Source: JBHELT01 sp046262935 (GTDB lineage Bacteria > Actinomycetota > CADDZG01 > JAHWKV01). Taken from it: 64,000 nt of DNA. The notes under the pieces are model-generated. The model ran no database searches and had not been told where the DNA came from. It was given only the letters and a program-made list of their open reading frames with translations. The stretch is from assembly GCA_046262935.1 (NCBI GenBank), contig JBHELT010000083.1, forward strand, positions 18,508 through 82,507. Direction: 5' to 3'. The translations under genes and the position numbers were made by a program. Shown here one piece after another: positions 9,301-17,929 of this stretch; positions within the stretch are counted from its first letter, which is position 1; the number at the start of each line of letters is the position of its first letter.

Positions 9301-10079
9301 GTAATCATCGTATCGATATCCGTGAAGCAAACGAAACCGATCGACACTCTGCGATGTTCAGCCTCCGCGTCACCAGATGACACCTGTGCCCTAACGCGTT
9401 CGGGAAGGAACGTATACAGATCTATTGGCATCACTGGATCTTCATTCGGTCTCGATCCAACCAGGGAACGATTGAACTTTTTGAGGATGAAGCCTGCGCC
9501 CTTTTGCTCTCCAACAAGACCGTGCTTTTCGAGAAGGACGGCCACCGCCTCCGACATCACCACCTCACCCGCCTCGGCGATAGTTTCCATGTCCCCGGTG
9601 ATGGTTGAACCCTCGCCGGCCACTATCAGTTCGCGGTGTGATCCTCCAACCAAGAAAAAGTCGAACGGCCCTGTGTGCAAACCCGCACTCATGCGTAGTC
9701 GAACCGGTCCCGCTGAGGTTTCGACCCGGCCGATGCGCCCTATCTGTCTTTGCATGCGACTCACCACCTCGGTTGCATGCATCAGATGTTGGTCGCCCCT
9801 GAAGAACAACAGCAAGGCATCGCCGCCGAACTTGAGAAGACCACCCCCGTGAAGGTGGGCAGTCTCCAGAAGGCTAGAAAACGTGGAATGGATCGCGCCT
9901 GTGACTTCCTCGGCCCCGACCTTGCCCTTGGATGCGAGCTTCTCCGACATCTTGGTGAAGCCGGAAAGGTCGGCGAAGATCATCGACCCTTCCAGGCGTC
10001 GCCATAGCTTGCCGGGTTCCTCCTGATCCCAGGCGAGGACCAATCTTGGGATGAAGGGGACTAAAGCGTCTTCTGGCAC
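6309..10079 (-). CDS. two-domain nucleotide cyclase fused to AAA-type ATPase and TPR repeats
   Basis: Large (about 1256 residues) cytosolic signalling protein. Class III cyclase domain 1 begins near residue 30 with FADLSGFT and continues to LLKFGGDAL, so both metal Asps and the purine-selecting Lys are present. Domain 2 (about 240-430) has CFTDIDTM and the RRTYTVMGDAVNLAARL segment. Next come an AAA/NACHT-like ATPase with Walker A GDAGLGKS and Walker B LLFLIEDAHW, then a long helical TPR region. This layout is common in actinobacterial and proteobacterial regulators. GTG at 10079 fits the family N-terminus (PEDALVPFIPRLVL); reading frame continues open to 10199. It may make cAMP in response to a ligand sensed by the TPRs. 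Confidence 0.85.
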   Translation of the reverse strand: MPEDALVPFIPRLVLAWDQEEPGKLWRRLEGSMIFADLSGFTKMSEKLASKGKVGAEEVTGAIHSTFSSLLETAHLHGGGLLKFGGDALLLFFRGDQHLMHATEVVSRMQRQIGRIGRVETSAGPVRLRMSAGLHTGPFDFFLVGGSHRELIVAGEGSTITGDMETIAEAGEVVMSEAVAVLLEKHGLVGEQKGAGFILKKFNRSLVGSRPNEDPVMPIDLYTFLPERVRAQVSSGDAEAEHRRVSIGFVCFTDIDTMITGAQPEAFAVDLERFISMVQGTCDSFDVCFLGTDVYPRGAKVILTAGAPVATGNDEERLMRALRTISDASELPVKIGANRGHVFAGEIGTEFRRTYTVMGDAVNLAARLMQQAHVGQVLTTESVLDRLDVRVEFERTEPFLPKGKSAAVTPVDIRFISNDPRGRAREQTPLHGRQEELSRLHERLAALHQGGQSVQISGDAGLGKSRLIEEFVSQISGMNIITTQAFQYRSSTPYSIFTSVVRELCGIGADLGAAPAGKVLDEVVSTSAPHLHRWLPLVAAVVGAVVDPTPEADALDPAFRKGKLHEAVVDLIESLTAGPLLFLIEDAHWADEASSELIDHMVVTNRARRWMVIIARRYPDRGYIASPGTLDLEMELAPLGFDAMKAMAKEAGRSLLLSQHRISELARRSGGNPLFLRELIESEGSGSDGGELPESLEAMIASRVDRLSRQERRVLRVASVLGPIFESDLLRQVDESHRLGRDHKVEITRGLGYFLVPEDSKIRFRHDLFREVAYEGLSFKSRRQLHASLGTLIESEMLATASDDEDSEDMLSLHFFAAGEHLKAWRYSLAAGKRAQSRYANTEAATFYKRALEASRRIPDVSTSQVIDLLDDLGKVSEFSGLYEEAIGYYKKARRLATDPLTKAGILRQLGEIELRLGRLDSAMRDWGTGLGLLDRHGDDPMLRTRFLVGRANIVRLRGDLKRSIPIAKQAAEVAERAGDRPGLAHAHSLLQAIYGALGDPEAGKFSEMPLLIYEQIGDLRQLGWVLNNLGADAYDQGRWTDALSYYERSKDVRIRSGDVTGTATIANNIGEIYSDQARLAEAENLFQDALDGWRPSRFEVGIALATSNKGRAAARGGRPDEGLEMLKEAEQRSVALGSEWLTLQCHLWQAEAEVFEGSSPDLLGSDRKGLSPAQLSMIDRLSATVHAKSCDYARSKEAVRSAIATAIESKSLYEEGLAMAVSIHFGIGVPGAEARAEQIASRLGVKDWKPLVGVF

Positions 10080-10132
10080 GCTTCTATTAAAACCCCCACC
10101 GGGCGATGGGGTACAGGGCAACGCCTGGTTCT

Positions 10133-13100
10133 CTATTTGAACTTGAAATCGACGAAGTGGGTTTCGACGCCATTGAACGTTACGAGCAACCTGCGGCACA
10201 GGCCCGACCAGCCTGTCTTCGGTGTATCAACCACGTCGAGGTACTGGCCCGAGACCGAGTCGTACTTCAGGCCGATCCCCAAGGAGATGACCGTTGGATC
10301 GCTAAGCAGCGATTCGGTCCGGTTCGAATCGCAGCCGATAGCTCTCCATTCGAGACCAAGGTCCGACTGCTTTAGGCCGTCGTAAGACTTTCCGCTCTGG
10401 TCACGCAGGAACCACTTGAGTGGCACGGCCTGGCCCCCCTGCACGGTATTTATCTGTCCCGAGGTGCTGTCGGTGCCGGTCACGGGAGTCTTGAAACCAT
10501 CGAACAGAGAGTGCACGTAATACACGGCGTCTTTGATGGTCACATTGCCCGCCGCATCTGCAGCCTTCACCTGAAAGATGTTCTTACCGGGCTTGGAGGT
10601 ATCGATCGCCGTTGACGGTGAGACCGTGCCAACGCACGAGTCGATCGGGGACTCGACATCCGAACACGAGTACGAAGCGTTGACAGTCTGACCTAGAGTC
10701 AACACCGTTCCGTTGATAGGCGAATCGATCGTTATCTTCGGAGGGTTAGAGTCGCCGAACTCGCTCGACTTGTTGTATGAACGAGAGACATTGCCATGAT
10801 TGTCAACAGCCTGTGCGCTGAATTTCAATGAAGGACTACTGGCAGCAGCCGATCCGCGGAAGCGGTCCGTGCCGGGCAATTGAGTCAACTTGATGTATCT
10901 AAGAGTCCCGCCTTCACTCAGCAATATGGAAGCTCCGGCGATGTCCGTGTGGTCCGACGGCGTTTCGTCTCTAAGTTCCACCTCGAAGGTTGCGACATAG
11001 TTCCCCGGGGTCCCCGAGACGGTTCCTTCGACCCGGTTGAATATGGCCGCCAGGTTGTCGCTGGTCGATGATGAAAGGTAAAAGACCCTCGTGTTCAATG
11101 AGGTGAACTTCCGCATGGTACCTATCACATGACCGTTGGACAAACCAGAAGAACGGAACTGAGTAGTCAGCACGTTCAGCCGCTGACGCAGACCCTGAGG
11201 CGTTAAGAACGAACTCACATTGGCCGCGATCGGTGTCGAGAGATCATCGAATTGAGGTTCGGGTGCGAACCGCGCCTCGTCGACAACCGGGACCGAGATC
11301 ACAGGGTCGAAACCTGTCAGGGTTTGATAAGTTCCGCCCGTGATGTATACGCCCTTCGCGACCATCCCATTGACGGTGGCGTCTTGTCCGGTCCTTGCAG
11401 CGATCGGTTGATAAAGAGCTTCCTGCGGCTGCTGGTTATCGGCTTGCAAGATCGTTCCATCGGGCGTTGTCGTTGATGAATAACTCGGGTTCAGGTCGAT
11501 ACTTGCGGCCTGCAGCGATGTGTCAGGGTCGTTCATGACCACAGGCGGCGTGGACGCCGGCGTAGTTGGAGCGACATCGAGATGCCACATCGGCAGTCCC
11601 CACAAAGTGAGCTCTTCGGAAGATTTCTTCTGAACCGGATCATAGAGATCCTGCTCGCCGAAGTAGGTGTTCTTGGCGAACTCGAGCGCCTTGCCCGTGC
11701 TGTACCCGTTTTTCAGATTCTGCGCGAACAGGACCATGAGGCGCTCAGACGCTGCGATGGTGTATTTGCCCCCATAGCCGTGTCCGTAGTTAGCGACCAA
11801 ACCCACTGCTCCTTTCGAAGCTGTGAATTGCGCCCAGTCGTTCAACCTCCTGGCTTGATCGACCGTAGGCGAAGTGAGCAGTACGTCCTCTGGGTTCGCT
11901 CCGAGGTTGCAACCCATGGCGAAGATCAGCGAACCGCTGAGATCTGTAGTTGAAAGGTCAGCGGTTGACAGCGTTTCTGCCAGGTTCTTGTTGGCATCGC
12001 CATTGGCCGACAGGATCTTCGTGTGATTCGCGTGCCCGTTAGGCGAGATGACCCGGCCTGTGCCGAAGATCGGCTTCAGCTGCGAGGCCGTCCAGGTGTC
12101 GTTGATAAGGGTGGTTGGACCACCGAGGATCTGCTGAAGCGACGTCGCCATGTCTGACATGAAGTCATATCCGGAGCTTTGCGTCGTGCCAAGTTGCAAG
12201 ATCCCGTTGGCATTCTTGAAACGGCTTATCCCACCGACGATCTGCGATTCAGTTTCGCCGAGCCGGCCGATCGCCAGATCAGGGACGTAATGGTAATAGC
12301 CGAGCCACGGCACCGGGTTGAAGTCGGCGTAAGGAGCGTCTGACATCACATAAGAGTCTGCGAAGCTCGCATAGAACGCATTGTTCTTGGCCCCGCCGTC
12401 GGTCCGCGTTGTAAACGCAGCCTCTTGGGTGTAATCGAGTTCATTGAAGTAAGTGTTCAGGTCGGGGATACGCGCTTGCGGCACGATGCGATCAGTTCCG
12501 GCGATCACCATGCTCTCGAGCGAGTTAGTTCCGTTCGGTATCAAACCTCTCACCAGCGCGTTGATCGAGCGGGTGACAGTATTGGCCTTCTCCGGATCGC
12601 ACGGATCCTGATCCCATGCTGTATATGCCTGTTGCAGGGCAACTTCGTTCGGCGTGTCGTTGCGGTCGAGGTTGATGACTTGCCCCATCACGTCTGAGCG
12701 ATTGATGAACGCTGGATCGCTCAGTGCATTCGCCACGTTGTTCGCGGCAGTTGACCCATAGCTGTCACCGAACCGCTTCTTGTTGACCAGCACGATCGTC
12801 TTGGTCCCCTGGGTCACGATGTTGTTCGCCACCCCAGCCGCTGTCTGGTTGGGGAATGCGAACGTCGTTGGCGCACATGGGGGTTGTGGGGCGGGGTCGA
12901 TCACCTGGGCACGCAGGACGGCGGGCTGGTCTGAGGACGCGCTTAGGTACCCGTTGGCCTGCACTAAGAAGTAGTCGTCGGACGTTAGACCAACGGGCAC
13001 CGTCACGTCGACCTCTTCTTCGTTCAAAGACCTGCTTGCTGAGATGCCTGCAACCGCAAGTCCGCTCTGCAGAGGAACATCTTGCGCGACCTGAGGCTGG

Positions 13101-15499
13101 GAAGGCTGAGTCGAGCTGTTGACATTAAGGCCTGGGTCCGAAAGAGGCGACCCGATGATCGATATATCTCGTAGCGGTGAGCCGATGATCGATATGTCAC
13201 GCAATGGGGAACCTGCCAAAGACTGGGCAGGACCCGAGTTGGCGGGCAGGTAAACAACCAGGTCAGCATCGACAGGCAGATGGCTGAGCATGAACCGCAC
13301 CCGGGTCCCCGCGACGGACTTACCAGATGGCCCAACGGGGACCGGGAGCTTGAACAGATCGACATCTCCCGGACGCGAGATATGCGTGAAGTAAACGTTG
13401 TCGGCCGCCATCGGTGTTGCCGATGCGATCGAATCGTTCGATTCGAAGTTTTCGACTACGTTCACAGCCGCTCTGCCCGATATCGACTCCGAAAGATCGG
13501 GTGCCGCCGTCAACGTAGCTGCCGCACTGAAGGTTCCGAGCTTCCATCCCGGTCGCGCTTGGAAATCGATCTGGAAGAAACTACCCATGCTTATGGATGT
13601 CTGGGTGAGCGTCCATCTAAGTACGTTGCCATCGATGCTCGGATCGCCGAGTGGCGAGGGCACGCCCGCGCTGGCGTTCTTGATCTGAGCGCTGCCTGGG
13701 ATATACGAAGAGGTCGCAGGCAGCGTGACGGCCGCGACCGGCGTCGAGTAAGAACTCGTTCCTGGGTATGCGTAGCTCAGGTGGTACTGAACCGCGTTAG
13801 CAGTTGGTCCTGAATATCTGGACAGGTCCTGTAAAGGTACGTCTTCGATCGGTGTCGAAGCGGCTCCCAGGATCCCGTAAACAACCTCGCCAAGGGAGAA
13901 TGCATTAAATGATGCAACCGGCGAGCTCCAAACGTTGGTTGAGGTATTCAACACACCGAGGTCGCGGACCTTCGCATTTGCCAGGATGGCGCCGCTTGCA
14001 GCGGCACCGGCCAGGTTCTTCGTGCTGTTCGCGTCGCAATCGCCCGGCAGCACCTTTGTGCAATCAACTATCGACGCAAGCCTTCCCGCCGTTTGAAGTT
14101 CTCCCAACCGGATCGAACCCAGCGGCATGTTCCTAAGTCCAACCGACGAGTCGAGCCCAGGATGGGCAGGGTCCCCCGCCAGGAGAAAGTCGAGCATCAT
14201 CGAGCGGGTGAGATTGATATTGCTCATGGCAAGTCCGCTGAGCGGGAAGCCACTAACGTCGACACCCGCCAATTCCTGCGCGAATAACGACGCGTCCATA
14301 CCGCCGAAGCCCGAGCCGCAGTTGGCGAATCCCTGAGCTTCCCATCTCTGACAGAAGGTTGGACCCGCAGGCAGGGTTATGTCGCGTGCTCTGACGTTGC
14401 CCAACATCCAACCAGCGGCGCTGATCGATCCGAGGCGCGAAGCACTGAAGTCGATATCTTTGACGGTTACCTTTGCGAGTCCCGGTGGATTAAGTGTTAC
14501 GACATCTTTTACGGTGATGTTGCTTAGCGTGGCGGCGGCGAGTGCTGAGCCTGCCAGTACATCGTCTTCCCAGTTGCCTACCAGTCTGGGGAGATCCGGC
14601 TTGAGCGGCAGGTCGGACAGAACCATGGTGCTCAGCGCCCCACCAGTTAGTCCCGACCCGATGATCGAGATGTCACGAAGTGGCGAACCGATGATCGAGA
14701 TGTCACGAAGTGGCGCCGAGGCCTGTTGCGAAGGGGCACTCGGTTGCGTTGGGACGTCGGAAACGGGGACCGAACGCGGGCTGGCCCCGATCGAGGGTTG
14801 ATCAGCAGTCAGGTTGAGACCCGACTGGGGAGGGATCGGGGTGACGTCGGTGATGGTGATCGTTCCCCATGATGGGTAGGCGTGATTCGACTGCGGTTGT
14901 GAAGCTGTGTCGAGGGTCACGTTGAGGTAGTTGGTTTTAGTTGGGTCGCCGGGGACGGTGACCGTCTTAGTCCCAGAGGTGTGTTCGATCTGCCCGTCGC
15001 CGTAAGAGGTTGCTCCCCAGACGAATCCGAGGCCAGGCAGATCGGTGGTGTTCAGCGGGTCGGTAAGGCCTAACTGCCAGTAAGGACGCTGCGAAACGCT
15101 GACCGAGAATGAATCGTAATATCCCGTGCCGCCGTTGTAAGGGGCGTTGCTGGACCCAGGTGCGTTGTAGGAATCCCAACTCGAAAGGTCGTAGTTGAAG
15201 GTGATGCTGTATGAGCCGCCACTTGGAAGAGCAGCCGCTTCGGAATGCATCGATGAGTTCATAGTGCCGCTCTCGGGCCGATCGGCGGTGCCCATCACAA
15301 CGGTGTTCCCGTCGGCGGATACCTCGGGAGTTTCCGGACATACGTCGCACTTCGTCCAACTGAGCGTCGGAGTCGCCGCATGCGTTACAGGCAACGGCGA
15401 CAACTGGAGCATCAACATCGAAAGCACAGCCAAAAGTCCGATGCTACGAAGTTTGCTGCGCGATGAACGAACCTTCGAAGATGCGAAACGATGCAACAC
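10133..15499 (-). CDS. giant secreted clan-CD (C25/gingipain-like) cysteine-peptidase-like protein with PxKF-type C-terminus
   Basis: About 1788 residues, exported. GTG at 15499 has GGGGGGAGGAA just upstream and yields a signal peptide (charged residues 4-19, hydrophobic 20-34, VTHAA). Visible parts in order: a beta-rich N-terminal domain (45-225); a low-complexity region with two PLRDISIIGS copies (263-282); short repeats with VKD/RDI motifs (about 300-560); a PPC-like segment (NDSIASATPM...DVDLFKL); a second PLRDISIIGS pair near 763; a catalytic-like domain with NGHANH (His near 1156) and FAMGCNLG (Cys near 1197), the His/Cys spacing expected of clan CD; an Ig/HYR-like domain; and a final domain ending in LLVTFNGVETHFVDFKFK, the PxKF type. 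Proteolysis is inference. The cyclase gene follows 53 bp downstream on the same strand. Confidence 0.75.
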   Translation of the reverse strand: MLHRFASSKVRSSRSKLRSIGLLAVLSMLMLQLSPLPVTHAATPTLSWTKCDVCPETPEVSADGNTVVMGTADRPESGTMNSSMHSEAAALPSGGSYSITFNYDLSSWDSYNAPGSSNAPYNGGTGYYDSFSVSVSQRPYWQLGLTDPLNTTDLPGLGFVWGATSYGDGQIEHTSGTKTVTVPGDPTKTNYLNVTLDTASQPQSNHAYPSWGTITITDVTPIPPQSGLNLTADQPSIGASPRSVPVSDVPTQPSAPSQQASAPLRDISIIGSPLRDISIIGSGLTGGALSTMVLSDLPLKPDLPRLVGNWEDDVLAGSALAAATLSNITVKDVVTLNPPGLAKVTVKDIDFSASRLGSISAAGWMLGNVRARDITLPAGPTFCQRWEAQGFANCGSGFGGMDASLFAQELAGVDVSGFPLSGLAMSNINLTRSMMLDFLLAGDPAHPGLDSSVGLRNMPLGSIRLGELQTAGRLASIVDCTKVLPGDCDANSTKNLAGAAASGAILANAKVRDLGVLNTSTNVWSSPVASFNAFSLGEVVYGILGAASTPIEDVPLQDLSRYSGPTANAVQYHLSYAYPGTSSYSTPVAAVTLPATSSYIPGSAQIKNASAGVPSPLGDPSIDGNVLRWTLTQTSISMGSFFQIDFQARPGWKLGTFSAAATLTAAPDLSESISGRAAVNVVENFESNDSIASATPMAADNVYFTHISRPGDVDLFKLPVPVGPSGKSVAGTRVRFMLSHLPVDADLVVYLPANSGPAQSLAGSPLRDISIIGSPLRDISIIGSPLSDPGLNVNSSTQPSQPQVAQDVPLQSGLAVAGISASRSLNEEEVDVTVPVGLTSDDYFLVQANGYLSASSDQPAVLRAQVIDPAPQPPCAPTTFAFPNQTAAGVANNIVTQGTKTIVLVNKKRFGDSYGSTAANNVANALSDPAFINRSDVMGQVINLDRNDTPNEVALQQAYTAWDQDPCDPEKANTVTRSINALVRGLIPNGTNSLESMVIAGTDRIVPQARIPDLNTYFNELDYTQEAAFTTRTDGGAKNNAFYASFADSYVMSDAPYADFNPVPWLGYYHYVPDLAIGRLGETESQIVGGISRFKNANGILQLGTTQSSGYDFMSDMATSLQQILGGPTTLINDTWTASQLKPIFGTGRVISPNGHANHTKILSANGDANKNLAETLSTADLSTTDLSGSLIFAMGCNLGANPEDVLLTSPTVDQARRLNDWAQFTASKGAVGLVANYGHGYGGKYTIAASERLMVLFAQNLKNGYSTGKALEFAKNTYFGEQDLYDPVQKKSSEELTLWGLPMWHLDVAPTTPASTPPVVMNDPDTSLQAASIDLNPSYSSTTTPDGTILQADNQQPQEALYQPIAARTGQDATVNGMVAKGVYITGGTYQTLTGFDPVISVPVVDEARFAPEPQFDDLSTPIAANVSSFLTPQGLRQRLNVLTTQFRSSGLSNGHVIGTMRKFTSLNTRVFYLSSSTSDNLAAIFNRVEGTVSGTPGNYVATFEVELRDETPSDHTDIAGASILLSEGGTLRYIKLTQLPGTDRFRGSAAASSPSLKFSAQAVDNHGNVSRSYNKSSEFGDSNPPKITIDSPINGTVLTLGQTVNASYSCSDVESPIDSCVGTVSPSTAIDTSKPGKNIFQVKAADAAGNVTIKDAVYYVHSLFDGFKTPVTGTDSTSGQINTVQGGQAVPLKWFLRDQSGKSYDGLKQSDLGLEWRAIGCDSNRTESLLSDPTVISLGIGLKYDSVSGQYLDVVDTPKTGWSGLCRRLLVTFNGVETHFVDFKFK
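13152..13211 (-). repeat. tandem pair of 30-bp coding repeats (PLRDISIIGS, copy set 2)
   Basis: Two adjacent 30-bp units each encode P-L-R-D-I-S-I-I-G-S inside the giant secreted protein. The two units differ at several third positions, so selection seems to act on the peptide rather than reflect a very recent slippage. The same peptide pair occurs about 1.5 kb away at 14658-14717. Confidence 0.9.
14658..14717 (-). repeat. tandem pair of 30-bp coding repeats (PLRDISIIGS, copy set 1)
   Basis: Two nearly identical 30-bp units in direct tandem encode PLRDISIIGS twice (residues about 263-282 of the giant secreted protein). The near identity at DNA level contrasts with the more diverged pair at 13152-13211 and suggests a more recent duplication or conversion here. 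Confidence 0.9.
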
Positions 15500-15624
15500 T
15501 AGATTCCTCCCCCCAGACGAACGTCTCTGGTGATCTGCGGTGAATGACTGAAGTCTCTGACGCACTGTCAGTGGACGGTTTGATGGGTTTTGAACCGATT
15601 GATTCTAGACCCAAGGTCAATATA

Positions 15625-15662
15625 TTCGCCACAGATGGTGGCCATTCCTGCCTTGTGGCGAA
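15625..15662. promoter_or_regulatory. inverted repeat upstream of the giant secreted protein
   Basis: Perfect 9-bp arms TTCGCCACA (15625-15633) and TGTGGCGAA (15654-15662) flank a 20-nt loop. It lies about 125 bp upstream of the GTG start, in the 224-bp gap shared with the end of the DinB-like gene. It could be an operator or a leader hairpin. The rest of the gap shows no gene. Confidence 0.4.
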
Positions 15663-15723
15663 ACTTGCGCGAAAAACTATGGCCAAACCTGTCAAACCGG
15701 CAAATCAGGAACGCTTTCTGCGA

Positions 15724-16239
15724 TCAGGCGAGCTCGGTCAGCTTTTGAAGGTCCCCTAGATGGGCCAAGGTATGGGAAAAGGGACCATCCGGCCCCCCGG
15801 TCGCTCCGCCAAGGACGTTACTTAGAGTGCTCACCGAGCCATCGACCCGGGTTGCCGGAGCGGCCCACTCCTCATCGCTCAAAGTCCTGATGATCTGGAC
15901 CAACGTCGCGTTCGTTTCCCGGAAGGAGCTAAGGGCTTCGGACCACGGCCTACCGGACTTCTCGGCAACTTTGCGTTTGTTGAATGCATCTAAACTCGTC
16001 TCATCGGTCACCTGCTGGGCATCGGCGGAAACCGACCCGCCCAGCCAGGATTGATATGCGTCGATCGCTACCTCTTCCCACGTCTGCAGATGTCCCAACA
16101 GATCGTTGGCCGACCAATCACCTCCGCCGATAGTCGAGGGCCTGTTGGCAAGGTCCTCCGGTAATGAAGTGGCGATCTTCAGAACTTTCTCGGCCGAGGA
16201 CGCCAAGGTTTCGGCCACCTGGAGACGCTGCATCTTCAT
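15724..16239 (-). CDS. DinB / mycothiol-maleylpyruvate-isomerase-like protein
   Basis: A 171-residue four-helix-bundle protein of the DinB/MDMPI superfamily. WSANDLLGHLQTWEE (about 43-57) supplies a metal-type His, and HTLAHLGDLQ near the C-terminus supplies the others. In actinobacteria these proteins are often mycothiol-dependent transferases; the substrate here is not known. The gene sits between the giant secreted protein (downstream) and the divergent DHA2 transporter (upstream, 63 bp). Confidence 0.75.
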   Translation of the reverse strand: MKMQRLQVAETLASSAEKVLKIATSLPEDLANRPSTIGGGDWSANDLLGHLQTWEEVAIDAYQSWLGGSVSADAQQVTDETSLDAFNKRKVAEKSGRPWSEALSSFRETNATLVQIIRTLSDEEWAAPATRVDGSVSTLSNVLGGATGGPDGPFSHTLAHLGDLQKLTELA

Positions 16240-16290
16240 GAGCCCGAAATATATCCGTTCGGGTTCCCAGTAGGCAGACAGACCGCGGTG

Positions 16291-16296
16291 GATAAT
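16291..16296 (+). promoter_or_regulatory. putative -10 box GATAAT for a leaderless transcript
   Basis: GATAAT is followed by six bases and then the ATG at 16303. No SD site precedes that ATG. The spacing fits transcription starting at or next to the start codon, as seen in other leaderless-looking genes of this window. No convincing -35 box was found. Confidence 0.4.
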
Positions 16297-16302
16297 CGCC
16301 CG

Positions 16303-17868
16303 ATGACATCTACGACCGTTCCAATCGACCTCAAAAGCAAGGCTGGGCGATTCACCCTGATCGCCACCATCCTCGCATCGGCGATCGTGTTCCTTGATTC
16401 AACCGTTGTGACGGTGGCGATCCCATCGATACAACGAGATTTCTCGGCGGCGTTCTCGTCGATGCAATGGGTCGGCGATGCGTACTTCGTGACGCTTACC
16501 GCTTTCCTTTTGATCGGGGGTTCTTACGGCGACCTCTTCGGTCGAAAACGAGCCTTCGTGATAGGGCTGGTCAGCTTTACCCTAGGTTCTATCCTTTGCG
16601 GTTCGGCCCCCAGCATCGGTTTCCTGATCGCAGCCAGAGCTATCCAGGGACTCGGCGGGGCGCTGCTCATACCTTCGAGCTTGGCGATCATCACGGCCAC
16701 ATTCGGTGAGGAGCAGCGTGGCAGGGCGATCGGGATATGGGCCGCTACCTCAGGTCTGGGGGCCGCGGTGGGCCCATTGGTCGGCGGCGCCCTGATCGAC
16801 GCATTTTCGTGGAGATGGATCTTCTATATCAATATCCCGCTGGCCATTGTGACCTTGCTGTTCGCACGGGCACAGATGCCCGAAACTCGCGACGAATCTG
16901 CGGTCCAACATCTTTCAACAGCAAGCGGAGCCGCCGCGGCCGTCGCCCTTGGAGGCGGTGCTTACTGCCTCATCCAGGGCCCCGTTGATGGATTCACGAA
17001 CCCGCGAGTCTTGATCGCATCAGTCGTGGCGGTGATCTCGGCTTTCGCATATTGGTATGTCGAGCGCAGGGCGAAACAGCCGATGATCCCTCACGGGGTG
17101 TTTCGAAACATACGTTTCACGTCTGTGCAGGTCGCCACGCTCACCATCTACTTCGCGCTGAATGGCGTATTTGTTTTCATCATCCTTGGCGCTCAACAGA
17201 TCCACCACCTTTCTAGCCTCAAGGCGGGGGCCTCTCTCATTCCTATCACCTCATTGTTGCTGCTGTTATCGCCAACTGTCGGTAAGGTCGCGGGGAAGAT
17301 CGGTCCCAAGATCCCCATCGCGGCGGGCGCGTTGCTGTGTGCCATCGGGGTCGCGATCGCGGCGTTTTGGGGACCCCACGAAAGCTATTTCACACTATTG
17401 CTGCCGGCACTCGTCGTTTTCGGAGTGGGTCTTAGTTTCATAGTCGCCCCGATCACCGGGGCAGCCGTTGCATCCTTGGGGCAGAGACATGCAGGGGTGG
17501 CTTCCGCTGTGAACAACGCGGTCTCGAGGCTGGCGGGTCTTCTGGCTTTCGCGATCTTGCCTGGGATCTCGCTTGTGGCATTCACCCCGGCATTGCATCA
17601 GCAGATCAGTACCATCGACATCTCTTCAAAGCAGAAGGCTTCGCTCCTGGTTAACGTCGACAAGCAAGGTGGACTCGAAGCCCCAAAGGGACTTTCTTCC
17701 GATTCTGCCAAACAGGTAACAGACGCGATCTCGGAGGCCTTCTATCGCGGGTATCGCCTGACGCTGTTCTGCGTAGCGGGCGTCATGCTGATCGGCGGGA
17801 TCATCGCCCTTTTGTTCGTCGGCAAACCGGATGAAAGTTTGATGCAAAACCAAACGCCGCCCCTATAG
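16303..17868 (+). CDS. MFS drug efflux transporter, DHA2 (14-TM) family
   Basis: About 521-residue inner-membrane proton antiporter of the EmrB/QacA type, which exports drugs or other hydrophobic compounds. Visible signatures are FLDSTVVTVAIPSIQRDF in TM1 (motif D1), GDLFGRKRAFVIG after TM2 (motif A), and RAIQGLGGALLIPSSLA in TM4-5 (motif B/C region). Fourteen hydrophobic segments are expected at this length. ATG at 16303 is chosen over an in-frame GTG at 16288, because a -10-like box sits six bases before it. The gene ends inside a hairpin shared with the convergent VOC gene. Confidence 0.92.
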   Translation: MTSTTVPIDLKSKAGRFTLIATILASAIVFLDSTVVTVAIPSIQRDFSAAFSSMQWVGDAYFVTLTAFLLIGGSYGDLFGRKRAFVIGLVSFTLGSILCGSAPSIGFLIAARAIQGLGGALLIPSSLAIITATFGEEQRGRAIGIWAATSGLGAAVGPLVGGALIDAFSWRWIFYINIPLAIVTLLFARAQMPETRDESAVQHLSTASGAAAAVALGGGAYCLIQGPVDGFTNPRVLIASVVAVISAFAYWYVERRAKQPMIPHGVFRNIRFTSVQVATLTIYFALNGVFVFIILGAQQIHHLSSLKAGASLIPITSLLLLLSPTVGKVAGKIGPKIPIAAGALLCAIGVAIAAFWGPHESYFTLLLPALVVFGVGLSFIVAPITGAAVASLGQRHAGVASAVNNAVSRLAGLLAFAILPGISLVAFTPALHQQISTIDISSKQKASLLVNVDKQGGLEAPKGLSSDSAKQVTDAISEAFYRGYRLTLFCVAGVMLIGGIIALLFVGKPDESLMQNQTPPL

Positions 17869-17898
17869 GTCCGTTCGAAGGACTATCGGAGCGGCGTT
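17853..17898. terminator. long imperfect hairpin between convergent genes (bidirectional terminator)
   Basis: Left arm starting AACGCCGC (17853) pairs with the right arm ending GCGGCGTT (17898) over about 19 bp, with a GTTCGAA loop region and few mismatches. It overlaps the transporter stop codon and lies before the VOC gene end. There is no strong T-run, so termination may be weak or Rho-assisted. Confidence 0.55.
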
Positions 17899-17929
17899 CG
17901 TTGCGATTGAAGCGATGGGCTGCTAGCGC

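Noticed and set aside
13280..13813. Long forward reading frame inside the giant secreted protein gene
   Set aside because: Arg-rich composition typical of antisense shadow; the minus-strand protein has clear signal peptide and domains.
15544..15759. A 71-residue forward reading frame before the DinB-like gene
   Set aside because: No SD site, composition unlike real genes, overlaps the DinB 3' end, and contains the inverted repeat; treated as non-coding.
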